Notes: generated by a model from the sequence alone, not told the origin. Shown: positions 22,491 through 32,672, numbered from the stretch's first letter. The stretch is DNA of 64,000 nt from Aureliella helgolandensis (GCF_007752135.1 NZ_CP036298.1:6998501-7062500), one strand, 5' to 3'. Numbers and translations: made by a program.

Positions 22491-23528
22491 TCACAGTGCT
22501 ACCCGATGATTACCTTCGTGCAGAAAATTCATCGTCTGAACCGTCAATAGGACCACCACATCACGGCGGGTCTGCTCCTCGTTGGTCGCCAGTCGCAATT
22601 TCAACTCGCGGCAACGCTCCATCATTTCCGACAAGACCTGGTCAATAGTGTACTGATACTCTCCCGTCCACTTCGCCACACTCTTGCGCAATTCGGTCCG
22701 AAACCGCCGGAGGAATGCCGAGGCGGTGGTGTTGCGTGCATGCTCGGGCTTGTCGGAAAACAATCGCCGCAGATCACGATCATAGAAATTCGGATGTTCG
22801 AGTCCGTAGTGAGCCCGCTTCTTCTCGTAGTGTTCGCGGAGCGTCTTCTTGATCGACCGCAGTGGATCCACAAACGCACGCGATTTGACCGCTGGACGTT
22901 CCGTTTTCACCACTTGCATCAGCTCACACACATACTCGAGCTTCTTGATGGCAGGCCATTCCCGATACTGAGCGCGCCAGCGGGAACGCGGACGCAACCA
23001 AACAGCGAAGGTTTCCGCAAAATCCTCGACCGGATGAGACTGTGCGTACCACATGTCGAGATGCAGCACGTAGCTGCGGCTATAGGGTTTGGGGCGGTAA
23101 TAGTCAGGGTAGGGGACCGAAACGCGGCCGAACGTCTCCCGGTAGCTCTTACGGCGTCTCAAGCGGTAGGCGGTGTCAATTGCATGCCCCGCTTCATGCC
23201 GCAGGATCTTCATGCACCAATCGTGGGTTCCGCCTTCGACATCCAGCACTTGCTTGCGTTCGAGGCGCATCAATCGCGGGTGGGCCAAATAAAACGGGAT
23301 GGCGATGCCAGGCACACCATCTGGCGAGAACCATTCATCCGAGAGCCAACAATGTGGACGAAACGCTAGCCCTCGTTCGGCCAATTCTTCGTACAACAAC
23401 TCGATCCGAGATTCGACAAAGGTCCCCGCAAGGGAAACTCCAAGGTCGCACATCCGCAGATCCAGCAATTCCTCGTCGGATAAAAAATTGAGATTTATCT
23501 TCTTCGGTCGGGTATTCAGCTTAGTCAC
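22491..23528 (-). CDS. Putative zinc metallopeptidase (HEAGH)
   Basis: Predicted 345-aa protein with no signal peptide. HEAGH at 111-115 supplies two His zinc ligands and the catalytic Glu; HPVEDFAETFAVWL (165-178) supplies a likely third ligand, the order of a gluzincin. An N-terminal helical domain (15-55) and a basic C-terminal half (205-345) flank it. I recognise it as an uncharacterised zinc-binding metallopeptidase type seen in planctomycetes, without a known substrate. It is upstream of and codirectional with the ATP-grasp gene, and the pair may act on the same peptide or amide. Confidence 0.78.
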   Translation of the reverse strand: MTKLNTRPKKINLNFLSDEELLDLRMCDLGVSLAGTFVESRIELLYEELAERGLAFRPHCWLSDEWFSPDGVPGIAIPFYLAHPRLMRLERKQVLDVEGGTHDWCMKILRHEAGHAIDTAYRLRRRKSYRETFGRVSVPYPDYYRPKPYSRSYVLHLDMWYAQSHPVEDFAETFAVWLRPRSRWRAQYREWPAIKKLEYVCELMQVVKTERPAVKSRAFVDPLRSIKKTLREHYEKKRAHYGLEHPNFYDRDLRRLFSDKPEHARNTTASAFLRRFRTELRKSVAKWTGEYQYTIDQVLSEMMERCRELKLRLATNEEQTRRDVVVLLTVQTMNFLHEGNHRVAL

Positions 23529-23920
23529 GTTGAGTTGTTCCCACCCAATATTTCTTCACCCTCAGCCACTCCACCTCCCGCACACTGCAGCTCCCGAGCC
23601 CCAACAATGGCTTACTAGCTCTGGCTAGTCCATCGTATCCCTGGGCCCCTTGGAACCGGTCGATCCGCTGTTGTAGGTAATGCGGCAAAGAATAATCCGT
23701 TATTACAATCATTCCCGAAAAACTCAGCAGGCTCATTAGCCGTGGCCGCCAGGCGTCGCTCGCTCTGAACGAACTCTTTTATAACTTACTATCTGGTAAT
23801 CGCTTTGCCCGCAACAATTTGGTGACTTTTCCATCTTCTCCACCCCTCGAAGTCCACGCGAGATCGGTATAGATTTATTGCGACTTTAAATGATTCTGCA
23901 TCCCGAAAGCAACCCGTCCT
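23529..23920. other. Divergent intergenic region metallopeptidase / dehydrogenase
   Basis: 392 bases with no convincing gene. A 71-codon minus frame (23521-23736) has no recognisable features. TATAAC at about 23780 could be a -10 element for the downstream dehydrogenase, but no clear -35 is seen. Confidence 0.4.
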
Positions 23921-25024
23921 ATGAAAGCCATCGCTGTCACACCCGGCAAGCCGAACAGTGTACACCTTCGCGACATCCCCGCTCCCGACATTAACAGTGT
24001 GCCAGACGGCAAGGGAATCCGCATCAAAGTCCTGAAGGTGGGCGTCGATGCAACGGACCGCGAGATCAATGAAGCCCTCTATGGCAATGCACCTCCCGGT
24101 GACGATTTCCTGGTGCTGGGTCACGAATGCTTCGGTCTCGTACTCGAAGTAGGGCCTAACGTCAGATCGGTAAAGCCTGGAGATTACGTGACCGCCACCG
24201 TACGTCGCCCCGGTAGCTCGATCTACGATGCGATCGGTACGTATGACATGACCAGCGAAGAGACCTACTACGAACGTGGTATCAACCTACTGCACGGCTA
24301 TTTGACCGAAGAGATCGTCGATGGCGAAGAGTACGTTGTCCGCGTACCGCAGGGATTGAAGCATTTGCATGTGTTGATGGAGCCGATGAGCTGTGCAGCC
24401 AAGGCGATTCATCAAGCCTACGAATGCCAGCGGCGCATGCGAGTCTGGAGCCCCAAACGCGCCTTTGTACTGGGCTCGGGGCAGATCGGATTGCTGGCCA
24501 CCCTGGTCCTGAAACTCAAGGGACTCGAGGTTTTCACACTAGCACGCGCCCCAGCCCCACACCTCAAAAGCGAGATTGTGGAAGGGCTCGAAGCTTCCTA
24601 CATCAGCACCCAGGAAACGAGCCTGCTAGAACTTGCTGAGAAAGTCGGTAAGGCCGATTTGATCATCGACGCTACCGGCAGCAGCCACGTCGCCTTCGAA
24701 GCCATGCAAGCTCTCGGCCATAATGGTGTCCTAGTCTGGACGAGTATCACTGGCGGCAAGAAAATGGCCGAAATCCCTTCCGATAAAATCAATATCGAAT
24801 GGGTTCTTGGAAATAAACTGCTGCTGGGTTCGGTGAATGCCAACCGCGAGTACTTTGAGTCCGGCATCAAAGACATGGCCCTCGGCGAGGTCATGTACCC
24901 TGGAGTCTTGGAGAAAATCCTGACGACTCCCGTGGATGGGCTTGATAACTATGCCGAAATGATGCGGCGGCTCGTGGAAGACAACTCTGCACTCAAAGTC
25001 TACGTCAACGTAGCCAGCGAATAG
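23921..25024 (+). CDS. Glucose 1-dehydrogenase-like zinc alcohol dehydrogenase (MDR)
   Basis: Predicted 367-aa cytosolic oxidoreductase of the medium-chain dehydrogenase superfamily. [10 protein letters not shown] carries the catalytic-zinc His-Glu pair near residue 67, and the Rossmann fingerprint [11 protein letters not shown] (about 183-193) binds NAD(P). The C-terminal half ([35 protein letters not shown]) matches the archaeal/bacterial glucose dehydrogenase C domain. It likely oxidises glucose or a related sugar. The Cys-rich structural zinc lobe is not evident. It is followed 22 bases later by a lipoprotein gene. Confidence 0.83.
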   Translation: MKAIAVTPGKPNSVHLRDIPAPDINSVPDGKGIRIKVLKVGVDATDREINEALYGNAPPGDDFLVLGHECFGLVLEVGPNVRSVKPGDYVTATVRRPGSSIYDAIGTYDMTSEETYYERGINLLHGYLTEEIVDGEEYVVRVPQGLKHLHVLMEPMSCAAKAIHQAYECQRRMRVWSPKRAFVLGSGQIGLLATLVLKLKGLEVFTLARAPAPHLKSEIVEGLEASYISTQETSLLELAEKVGKADLIIDATGSSHVAFEAMQALGHNGVLVWTSITGGKKMAEIPSDKINIEWVLGNKLLLGSVNANREYFESGIKDMALGEVMYPGVLEKILTTPVDGLDNYAEMMRRLVEDNSALKVYVNVASE

Positions 25025-25046
25025 CTTTAAGTCGGGACGAACCCTA

Positions 25047-25976
25047 GTGCCCTATTCCCCTGCATCTCGCGTCCATGCCGCCCGCTTCTACCAGGTTACT
25101 GCGTACGGCTGGGCGGCGACGCGTTGCTGGACGACCGCGTATGGCTGGCTGCTAGCCGGCCTGCTGTGCCTACCGGCCTGCCAACCCGCTGGCCCCACGC
25201 CTGTGGCCGACCAAGCCGATCACACGTCCGACCGGCAAGCTATTGGGGGCTCTGCAACGGAACTCGGCCCCGGTCCCCTGGCTGCGTCACCCGACACTGT
25301 CCCTGGCCCCATCGCCTCCTCACAGCAGAATTCCAGCCAAGAATCCAGGCACCCTTCCTTCGAAACTCAGCTCGCAGCCGTACAGTCTGGACAAGCGGAT
25401 GCCATTCAGCTGGTCGACCAACCCATTACCGAAACGCAAGTCCATCAGCTTCATGCGGTCAGCCATCAGCTGCGCGATCTCATCCTTGACGCGGGCGGAC
25501 TCTCCGACCCGCTTCTCCCTCTATTAGCGCAGCTATCGGAACTCGAACATTTGAGGATTCGCGAGAGCCCGCTCAGCGACGCAGCTATCCAAGCCGCCTT
25601 CACCGCCGAGAATGCATTTCAACAACTGCGGATATTGAATATTCCTCAAACGCCGATCACGGCAGCCGGCTTAGTGCCAATTGCTGCTCTTCCCAAATTG
25701 AGCCAGTTGCGTCTCGGTGGATCGCAGTTGGATGATGCAGCAGTGCAAGTCATTGCGAAAAGTGGCAGTCTGAGATCCTTGCACCTGATCAGTCCCAACC
25801 TGACCGATCTGGCACTCGATTACTTGGCGGAGTCTCCTGGCCTAACGTCACTGTACGTCGACGACTGCCCACTGAATGACGATGCCTGGCAGCGTCTGTT
25901 TACAGCCAAACCCAACTTGCATGTCCATGTGGACCAACAGCATCACGACCGTGATCCCCATCCCCACGAACATTAG
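25047..25976 (+). CDS. Leucine-rich-repeat lipoprotein, function unknown
   Basis: Predicted up to 309 aa from GTG 25047; the true start may be later. WLLAGLLCLPAC near residue 32-43 looks like a lipoprotein signal with Cys as the lipidated residue. A Pro/Ser/Thr-rich linker is followed by about five leucine-rich repeats (residues 140-290; LRDLILDAGGL, LEHLRIRESPL, LRILNIPQTPI, LSQLRLGGSQL, LRSLHLISPNL). The C-terminus is His-rich (HHDRDPHPHEH), a possible metal-binding tail. It follows the dehydrogenase closely on the same strand, and its role is unknown. Confidence 0.72.
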   Translation: MPYSPASRVHAARFYQVTAYGWAATRCWTTAYGWLLAGLLCLPACQPAGPTPVADQADHTSDRQAIGGSATELGPGPLAASPDTVPGPIASSQQNSSQESRHPSFETQLAAVQSGQADAIQLVDQPITETQVHQLHAVSHQLRDLILDAGGLSDPLLPLLAQLSELEHLRIRESPLSDAAIQAAFTAENAFQQLRILNIPQTPITAAGLVPIAALPKLSQLRLGGSQLDDAAVQVIAKSGSLRSLHLISPNLTDLALDYLAESPGLTSLYVDDCPLNDDAWQRLFTAKPNLHVHVDQQHHDRDPHPHEH

Positions 25977-26097
25977 TGCCAGCTGGCGCCGCAACCGCGG
26001 CGCACCCAGGTCCAAGCGAGGACGAATTAGCCCGTGTGCAGGCGACTGGTGAAAACAGCAGCCCGCTACGCAGAGAAAGCGTTCAAGGGGAAAGCGT

Positions 26098-26451
26098 TCA
26101 GCTAATCGGCTCGATACTGGCCGACATGCTACCTGCGCACTTGGTCGCCATAGGATCCTTGCCGAAAGCGTGAATCTGTTCCATTTTCAGCTCAGCGTGT
26201 TCCATGGTGGTCGTCAAACAAATGACGCGGCCATTTGCATCCACCTCGGCGGCCATGCTCTTGGCGCGTCCCAGTTCGTGCCCAAATAATTGCTGGAGCA
26301 TCGAAATTACGTAGTCAAACGTGTGCTCTGAATCATCCCACAAAATCACGTTGTAGCGTGGCTGACGGCGTGGCTTGGTGGGAGACGCCGCACTTCGCTT
26401 TGCAATTTCTGGCGCATCCTGCTCAACAACCGCACTTTGTGAATCCGACAT
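26098..26451 (-). CDS. clpS: ATP-dependent Clp protease adaptor ClpS
   Basis: Predicted 117-aa cytosolic adaptor that delivers N-degron substrates to ClpA/C-ClpP. After a flexible N-terminal 30 residues comes the ClpS core: YNVILWDDSEHTFDYVISML with the substrate-pocket Asp-Asp, then GRAKSMAAEVDANGRVICLTT and HAELKMEQIHAFGKD. In E. coli the second position is Asn (NDD); here it is WDD. The gene stands alone, divergent from the M20 peptidase gene. Confidence 0.92.
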   Translation of the reverse strand: MSDSQSAVVEQDAPEIAKRSAASPTKPRRQPRYNVILWDDSEHTFDYVISMLQQLFGHELGRAKSMAAEVDANGRVICLTTTMEHAELKMEQIHAFGKDPMATKCAGSMSASIEPIS

Positions 26452-26593
26452 AATCCTGTTTTCCTTCTACTTCTGTTGGCCGGTACGACTCTCGGCCGCT
26501 GTGCATAATTGTTACAACAGTCACCATTGTAACCCTTGGTACCCCCTGCCACGCAAGCAGAATTGTCATAACTCTCCCAATGAAACTAACAAA

Positions 26594-27979
26594 ATGACCG
26601 ATCTGAAAGCAATTGACCAGCATCTTCAGCAAACTCAACCCAAACACCTTGAAATCCTCAAAGAGCTGCTACGTATCCCCAGCGTTAGCGCCGACCCAAA
26701 GTACTCAGACGCCGTAGCCGCTGCAGCCCGTTCGGTACTGGAAACACTTCAAGCGGCTGGGCTGAAAACGGAATTGATCGAGACGGCAGGCCCCCCTCTG
26801 GTCTACGCGGAGACGGCCCCGGTTCCAGGCAAGCCGGTAGCGCTGGTGTATGGGCACTATGACGTCCAGCCTCCAGAGCCCTTAGAACTCTGGGAAACCC
26901 CTCCTTTTGAGCCGACCGAGCGTGACGGGAACCTCTACGCGCGCGGCGCTACAGACGACAAGGGCCAAGTCCTGACACACGTGCATTCGGTGGCTGCTTG
27001 GATCGCCAGTGGTCAACCACTGCCCATGCAGGTAAAGTTCGTGATTGAGGGCGAAGAGGAGGTCGGCAGCGAGCAGTTTGCGGACTATTTGGCGCGGCCC
27101 GAAGCGGCTGAAAAACTGGCGTGCGACGTGGTCGTCATTAGCGATTCGTCGCAGTATGCCAAAGGACAGCCCGCCATTACCTACGGATTGCGTGGGATCG
27201 CTTACTTTGAACTGCACTTCAAAGGTCCCAAGCAGGATTTGCATTCAGGCTCTTTCGGCGGTGCGGTCAACAATCCAGCGATTGCTCTCTCCAAGTTCCT
27301 GACCAAGATGATCGATGAAGACGGGCACATCCAGCTCCCCGGCTTCTACGATGCCGTTCAACCCTTGCAGCCAGAGGAGCGAGCAAACTGGGCTGGCCTA
27401 AATTTCAGCGACGAAGATTTTGCCAAAGAGTTGGGGGTAGATGCCTTGCTGGGCGAAACGGGCTACACCACACTTGAACGGCGTTGGGGACGTCCTTCGT
27501 TCGACATTCATGGCTTGTGGAGCGGTTATCAGGGCGAGGGCGGAAAAACGATTGTTCCCGCCCAAGCAGCGGCCAAGATCAGCTTCCGACTTGTCCCCAA
27601 TCAAACACCCGCCGAGGTTGCGGAACAACTCGCCCAGTTCGTGGCCGAGAACACGCCCCCGGGCATTCGCATTGAAGTCGTCGACTTGCACGGCGGACCT
27701 GGCGTCGTGGTAAATCCCCAAAGCCCCTTTATTGCCGCCGCACAAAAAGCAGTCACCGGCGCTTTTGGTAAACCGGCCGTTCTAATTCGCGAAGGAGGCT
27801 CCATTCCGATCGTTTCCAGCATGGTCGAACGCTTGGGAGCTGACGTTTTGCTGCTCGGCTGGGGGCTTAGCGATGACGGGGCGCACAGCCCCAACGAGAA
27901 ATTCAACATCGCCGACTACTATCTGGGCATCCGCGCCAGCGCTCACCTCTGGCAGCACTTAGCAACTGTCGCCAAGTAG
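26594..27979 (+). CDS. M20 family metallopeptidase (dipeptidase-like)
   Basis: Predicted 461-aa cytosolic zinc dipeptidase/deacylase. GHYDVQPPEP gives the first His and catalytic Asp, GATDDKGQ the bridging Asp, and IEGEEEVGS the catalytic Glu pair. A dimerisation domain (about 200-340) interrupts the catalytic core, and DGAHSPNEKF near the C-terminus holds the final His. The length and the GEEEVGS motif fit the carnosinase/CndP-like subgroup of M20 more than ArgE or DapE. ATG 26594 starts the conserved region; the frame extends upstream but overlaps clpS. Confidence 0.9.
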   Translation: MTDLKAIDQHLQQTQPKHLEILKELLRIPSVSADPKYSDAVAAAARSVLETLQAAGLKTELIETAGPPLVYAETAPVPGKPVALVYGHYDVQPPEPLELWETPPFEPTERDGNLYARGATDDKGQVLTHVHSVAAWIASGQPLPMQVKFVIEGEEEVGSEQFADYLARPEAAEKLACDVVVISDSSQYAKGQPAITYGLRGIAYFELHFKGPKQDLHSGSFGGAVNNPAIALSKFLTKMIDEDGHIQLPGFYDAVQPLQPEERANWAGLNFSDEDFAKELGVDALLGETGYTTLERRWGRPSFDIHGLWSGYQGEGGKTIVPAQAAAKISFRLVPNQTPAEVAEQLAQFVAENTPPGIRIEVVDLHGGPGVVVNPQSPFIAAAQKAVTGAFGKPAVLIREGGSIPIVSSMVERLGADVLLLGWGLSDDGAHSPNEKFNIADYYLGIRASAHLWQHLATVAK

Positions 27980-28585
27980 GCTTTGCCCCATGCTCTAGGG
28001 AATTGAGAGAGGCGGCCAACGGAGAGCCCATTGCGCCGCTCGCTCAATAGTTCACGCCCCAAAATGGCAACCCGGCAACGGCTTGCCGAACTCGCACCCC
28101 GCCGCGTCACGGGCTGTCGAAATAGCAACCCGCTGCGTGACGGGCTGTTGAAATAGCAACCCGCTGCGTGAGCAAGGAAAGGTAACCTCCGCTACAAGGC
28201 AATTAAGGATGCTACCTCCGCGTTAAAATTCAAATTGCCATTAAATCAACAGCCCGTTCAGCAAGGAACGTTGGCTGCCGCTGCAGGAAGATCTGGGCAC
28301 TACCCACGTGGTAGAACTGAAACCGCCTCCCAATCAACTGCCGGTGAGTAAAGCTAGATTAGCTGCTGCTAAAATTTCGGAGCGGGGTACGATTCTAGTT
28401 TTGGCAATTGAAACCGCCCGGAAAACGTCAAGCCGCGTAGGCAAGACCGCCCCCAGATCGCAGCCTGCAGCGTGCGATAGGTCAAAAGCAGCTGCCAACT
28501 CCCGCAAGTGCTTGAATTCCCGTAAAATCTCTTGCTACATGCACCGTCGGTGCCCCTTGCCCTCTGCCTCAATCAAGTTCCGGAC
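27980..28585. other. Repeat-bearing intergenic region before serS
   Basis: Two tandem 31-bp copies at 28110-28140 and 28141-28171 (unit starts CGGGCTGTTGAAATAGCAAC and ends CCGCTGCGTGA) differ at one base. An 11-base inverted match, TCAACAGCCCG, lies at 28247-28257, so an RNA hairpin could form across about 100 bases. I recall related repeats in planctomycete intergenic DNA. No gene and no clear promoter is seen in 28258-28585. Confidence 0.55.
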
Positions 28586-29875
28586 ATGCTCGACCGAAAA
28601 TTTATCGTTGAAAACGCTGAACTTATCCGACAAAATTGCCTTGCTCGAGGTGCCACTGCGGATATCGATACCCTCATCGCACTCGAGGCCCAGCGGCGTG
28701 ACAAGCTCAGTGAAGCTCAGGAGCAAAATCGGCTTGCCAATGAAACCAGCAAGCAAATTGGAGGCGCTAAGACCGCCGAAGAGCGTGACGCGCTGAAAGA
28801 GAAGGGACGCGCTCTGCGCGAACTCAAGGACGTAGCCCAAACCGAACATGATGCACTCGAGCTGCAGATCCTGGAAATCCAGGCCCAGATTCCCAACTTG
28901 ACCCACCCCGCTTCCCCCATCGGGCACGATGACACCCACAACACCGAAGTTAGCTTTGGAAAGACACCAGTTCCCAAGTTTGATTTCAAACCCAAAGATC
29001 ACTTAGAACTCGGTAAGTCCCTCGATTTGATCGATTTCGAAGCGGGTGCTCGGGTGGCGGGAGCCGGTTTCTACTTTTTGCGCAATGAAGCGGTCTTACT
29101 GGACCTGGCGCTGCAAATGTACGCCATCCAACAACTGGTCGCCCGCGGCTTCACCCCAGTGACAACGCCCGATGTGGCCCACACCTCAATTTTGCACGGC
29201 ATTGGATTCATGCCACGCGGTCCCGAGACGCAAATCTACTCAATCGAAAACACCGACTTGAATCTTGTGGCCACCGCCGAGATTACCTTGGGCGGCATGC
29301 TCTCCGGCCAGACCTTGGAGGCTGAGCATCTCCCATTGAAACTGGCCGGGATCAGCCATTGCTTCCGCACCGAAGCCGGAGCCGCAGGCCGCGCGTCCAA
29401 AGGCATGTACCGCGTCCACCAATTCACCAAAATTGAAATGTTTGCCTTCTGCTTGCCAGAGCAGAGCGACGCACTGCACGAAGAGCTGCGCGAGATCGAG
29501 TGCCATCTCTTCGATGCCGTCGAAGTCCCATACCGTGTCGTCGATACAGCCACTGGGGATCTGGGAGGCCCCGCTTACCGCAAGTACGACCTGGAAGCGT
29601 GGATGCCTGGCCGCGGAGAAAACGGGGAATGGGGTGAAGTCACCAGCACCTCGAATTGCACCGACTACCAAGCCCGTCGTTTAAACATCCGTTATAAGAA
29701 CAAGGGGGAAAAGGGAACTCATTTCACCCACACGCTCAACGGTACCGCCTTTGCCATCAGCCGCGCTATGATTGCCATCGTCGAAAATCATCAGCAATCC
29801 GATGGCACCATTCGAGTCCCCAAAGTATTGCAACCCTGGGTTGGCAAAGAAGTCATCGGCAAACCGCCAGCATAA
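28586..29875 (+). CDS. serS: Seryl-tRNA synthetase
   Basis: Predicted 429-aa cytosolic class II aminoacyl-tRNA synthetase charging tRNA-Ser (and tRNA-Sec where present). An N-terminal long antiparallel coiled coil (about 25-105, tRNA binding) precedes the catalytic domain with motif 2 (HCFRTEAGAAGRASKGMYR) and motif 3 (LNGTAFAISRAMIAIVEN). The length matches the family. ATG 28586 (MLDRKFI) is chosen because SerRS proteins begin there; the frame extends 18 codons upstream. Confidence 0.97.
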   Translation: MLDRKFIVENAELIRQNCLARGATADIDTLIALEAQRRDKLSEAQEQNRLANETSKQIGGAKTAEERDALKEKGRALRELKDVAQTEHDALELQILEIQAQIPNLTHPASPIGHDDTHNTEVSFGKTPVPKFDFKPKDHLELGKSLDLIDFEAGARVAGAGFYFLRNEAVLLDLALQMYAIQQLVARGFTPVTTPDVAHTSILHGIGFMPRGPETQIYSIENTDLNLVATAEITLGGMLSGQTLEAEHLPLKLAGISHCFRTEAGAAGRASKGMYRVHQFTKIEMFAFCLPEQSDALHEELREIECHLFDAVEVPYRVVDTATGDLGGPAYRKYDLEAWMPGRGENGEWGEVTSTSNCTDYQARRLNIRYKNKGEKGTHFTHTLNGTAFAISRAMIAIVENHQQSDGTIRVPKVLQPWVGKEVIGKPPA

Positions 29876-29899
29876 GATCCCTAAGGATTGGAAATAGAA

Positions 29900-31177
29900 A
29901 TGCCACTTACAAGCGTTCGGCTGCCAAGCCTGCTCCTGCTCGGACCGCTCCTCCTGGCTGCCCTTGTCAGCGTCAGCACGGCAGCGGATTGGCCTCAGTT
30001 CCGTGGGCCGCATGCCAATGGACGAGTGGATGTCGCCAACCTGCCGACCCATTGGGACCGCGAGCAAAATATTGTGTGGAGATCGGAATTGCCGGGTGAA
30101 GGTTGGTCGACACCCGTCGTGGTGTCGGATCGAATCTATGTCACCACAGCCATTCCCGCCGACTCCAACTCCGCCGCCCCAGCCAACTATACCCTCGACC
30201 TCTTGGTCCTCGACGTTGAGTCCGGGAAACTGGTTCAGCAGATCAACCTCTTTCACCAAGACAATTCAGCACCCAAGATCCACAAGAAGAACTCGCACGC
30301 CAGCCCTTCCGTTCAATTTGACGGTAACGACTTGCTCTACGTGCACTTTGGTCACCTGGGCACCGCCTGCGTGCGCGTCGACGGCCAAGTCCTGTGGAAA
30401 AATGATTCGCTCTCTTACGAACCTGTACATGGCAATGGTGGCTCACCAGTTTTGGTCGGCAAGCATTTGATTTTCTCGCGCGACGGTAGCCAAGTTAGCG
30501 AAGTGATCGCCCTCGATAAAGCGACCGGTCAAGTTGCATGGCGCACACCGCGCGACACGACCGAAGCCAAGCTATTTTCCTTCTGCACACCACTGCTGCT
30601 CGACCTGGAAGGGCGTCAACAAGTCATTTTTCCAGGCTCGGGGGTTGTCCAAAGCCTCAATCCGGCCAATGGCGAAGAGTACTGGCGAGTCCGCTACGAG
30701 GGCTTCTCGGTCATCCCACAGCCGATTTACCAATCGGGCTTGGTCTTCCTCAGCACCGGCTACATGCGGCCACAGTTGCTCGCGATCGACCCCACTGGCA
30801 GCGGAGACGTTACCGATACGCATCTCAAATGGACGGCGAAAACCAGCATCCCCAACACTCCCTCCATGGTAGGTATCGACCAACGGGTCGCCATGATTAG
30901 CGACAGTGGCATAGCGGTGTGCTTTGATGCCCTGACTGGCAAGGAGCTGTGGAAGGAGCGTATCGGCGGCAATTTCTCTGCTTCGCCAATCCTGGCAGGT
31001 AGCCATCTCTATTTGCTGAGCGAAACGGGGGAATGCACGATTCTGGACATTTCCTCCACGTCACCGACGGAAGTCGCTGTGAACAAGCTTGAGGAACGCA
31101 CGCTGGCTTCCCCCGCCGTCTACCAACAGGACCTGCTGATTCGTACCGCCAACGCAATGTATCGCATTCATCAGTGA
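29900..31177 (+). CDS. PQQ-type beta-propeller protein, exported
   Basis: Predicted 425-aa secreted protein. The signal peptide (LLLLGPLLLAALVSVSTAA) ends before DWPQFRGPHANGR, the typical start of planctomycete outer-membrane-assembly-like PQQ-repeat proteins. Repeats with the pattern LWKxxxG or VAWRTP, GELWKERIGG and LLALD-like strands give a seven- or eight-bladed propeller. It has no obvious catalytic residues, so scaffold or binding roles are likelier than PQQ-dependent dehydrogenation. It starts 24 bases after serS and is probably cotranscribed. TTG 29888 is an alternative start. Confidence 0.85.
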   Translation: MPLTSVRLPSLLLLGPLLLAALVSVSTAADWPQFRGPHANGRVDVANLPTHWDREQNIVWRSELPGEGWSTPVVVSDRIYVTTAIPADSNSAAPANYTLDLLVLDVESGKLVQQINLFHQDNSAPKIHKKNSHASPSVQFDGNDLLYVHFGHLGTACVRVDGQVLWKNDSLSYEPVHGNGGSPVLVGKHLIFSRDGSQVSEVIALDKATGQVAWRTPRDTTEAKLFSFCTPLLLDLEGRQQVIFPGSGVVQSLNPANGEEYWRVRYEGFSVIPQPIYQSGLVFLSTGYMRPQLLAIDPTGSGDVTDTHLKWTAKTSIPNTPSMVGIDQRVAMISDSGIAVCFDALTGKELWKERIGGNFSASPILAGSHLYLLSETGECTILDISSTSPTEVAVNKLEERTLASPAVYQQDLLIRTANAMYRIHQ

Positions 31178-31306
31178 GTTGCGGCAATTGAGAATAGCCT
31201 CCCACCGAGATTCGGAGCAGCGTCTGGACGCGACGCCGCAACCTGGCAAGAAACGATCCTTGCTCGTCCTTCGATGAGCTGTATGCATTTTGCGATTTGA
31301 GAAACG

Positions 31307-32371
31307 ATGGCCAAGGGCACTCATTGCTTTGAAATCTTGATGAACGACAAGCTTCCCGGCGGCTCCGGCGCGGGGCTGCCAGGAGTCATTGTCGCCTATG
31401 GGGAAGACGCATTTCTGCGTCGGGAATCGATCGATACCGCGTTAGGTCTGGGAGGAGTGGATACGGAAGCGGTCCGTTCCTACGATGGCGAGGAGTGCAA
31501 ATGGGTCGATGTGCATGATGAACTTGCCACCCTCTCTCTGTTTGACAATTCCCATCGCGTCGCTCTGGTCAACTCAGCCGACAAATTGCTCAAAGACAAT
31601 CGTCCGCAACTCGAAAAATGGAGTGCGGCGGCAGCAGAGGGCTCGCTCCTGATTCTCATGTTGGGTTCGTTTCCATCGAACACGAAGCTCTACAAGGTTA
31701 TCGAGAAGTCGGGCTGGCTGATCAACTGCGGGCTGCCAACCAGCAGTAGCCGTAGCAAAACTCCCGACCTGGGAGCGTTGAAGAAGTGGATAGTCGCCTG
31801 GGGTACCAAGCGACACGAGCTCAAGCTAACCAGTGCCCAGGCAACGTTGATTCTCGACGCAGTCGGCCCCGATTGCGGGCTGCTCCATCAAGAACTCGCT
31901 AAACTCGCACTCTACGCCGACGACAAGCTCGTGTTGACCGACGAGTTGATTCGGCAAAACGTGGGAAGCTGGCGGACACGTACGATGTGGGAGATTGCCG
32001 ACTCGATCGCCGACGGGCGGGTGGCAGACGCCTTAGAACAGCTCCAGCGAGTATTCGCCGCAGGTGAGCATCCCGCCGCAGTCATTCCTCAAATATCGTG
32101 GAGCCTACGGCGGTTTGGCAACGCGGCCCATTTAATCCTGCAGTCGAAACGCACGGGCCAGAATTTGTCGGGCAAAGCCGCCGTTGGCTTTTGCGGATTT
32201 TGGGGCGCCGATGTAGCATTGGCCGAAGGCCGTTTGCGTCGCATGGGCTTGCGACGCGCCAGCAAGATCCTGCAGTGGCTGCTCGAACTCGATTTAAAGA
32301 TCAAGGGCAGTCATTCCACTCCCTCACGCGCCATCTTCGCCCTAGAAGAGCTTTGCATGCGACTCGCCTAA
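31307..32371 (+). CDS. holA: DNA polymerase III subunit delta
   Basis: Predicted 354-aa cytosolic clamp-loader subunit that opens the sliding clamp. The N-terminal VIVAYGEDAFLRRESID, LATLSLFDNSHRVALVNSADK and LLHQELAKLALYADDK segments and the C-terminal helical collar (AGEHPAAVIPQISWSLRRF) match HolA. No Walker A is present, as expected for delta, which lacks ATPase activity. It is the last gene before the REP-like island. Confidence 0.88.
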   Translation: MAKGTHCFEILMNDKLPGGSGAGLPGVIVAYGEDAFLRRESIDTALGLGGVDTEAVRSYDGEECKWVDVHDELATLSLFDNSHRVALVNSADKLLKDNRPQLEKWSAAAAEGSLLILMLGSFPSNTKLYKVIEKSGWLINCGLPTSSSRSKTPDLGALKKWIVAWGTKRHELKLTSAQATLILDAVGPDCGLLHQELAKLALYADDKLVLTDELIRQNVGSWRTRTMWEIADSIADGRVADALEQLQRVFAAGEHPAAVIPQISWSLRRFGNAAHLILQSKRTGQNLSGKAAVGFCGFWGADVALAEGRLRRMGLRRASKILQWLLELDLKIKGSHSTPSRAIFALEELCMRLA

Positions 32372-32400
32372 CGCTGCAACCTCCCACGTCCCAGTCTCGC

Positions 32401-32618
32401 CCCTGGGGCTCGCGCCCCAGGCTTTACGCATCCGCCGCTCCGCGGCTGTGTGACAGCGCGCTGCTCCCCCCCCCCCGCAGAGCGTCGACCGGATAGTCTC
32501 CCATCAATGGTAGACTCCCACTCGCCCTTTAGCTGCGGAGCAGCGATCGCATATAGCCTGGGGCGCAAGCCCCAGGTTACCCGTCGATAGGAAATCGAAA
32601 GCCGCGGAGCGGCGACAG
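32401..32618. repeat. REP-like palindromic unit 1
   Basis: A 218-bp unit with at least four hairpins, for example CTGGGGC-TCGC-GCCCCAG (32403-32420), CCTGGGGC-GCAA-GCCCCAGG (32557-32576, GNRA loop) and GCCGC-GGA-GCGGC. It is followed by a near copy (32673-32886). It contains an 11-C run that differs between the copies. Confidence 0.85.
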
Positions 32619-32672
32619 GCGATGCCGCTAACTGCCGCTGCTCCGCAGCTTTCCGGCTTGGCATGACCCGTT

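Noticed and set aside
25047-25976. LRR protein as part of an effector or toxin system
   Set aside because: No secretion-system or immunity-like neighbour; a lipoprotein signal and generic LRRs do not justify it.
28308-28796. A 162-codon frame upstream of and into serS
   Set aside because: It overlaps the certain serS gene in another frame and shows no family features.
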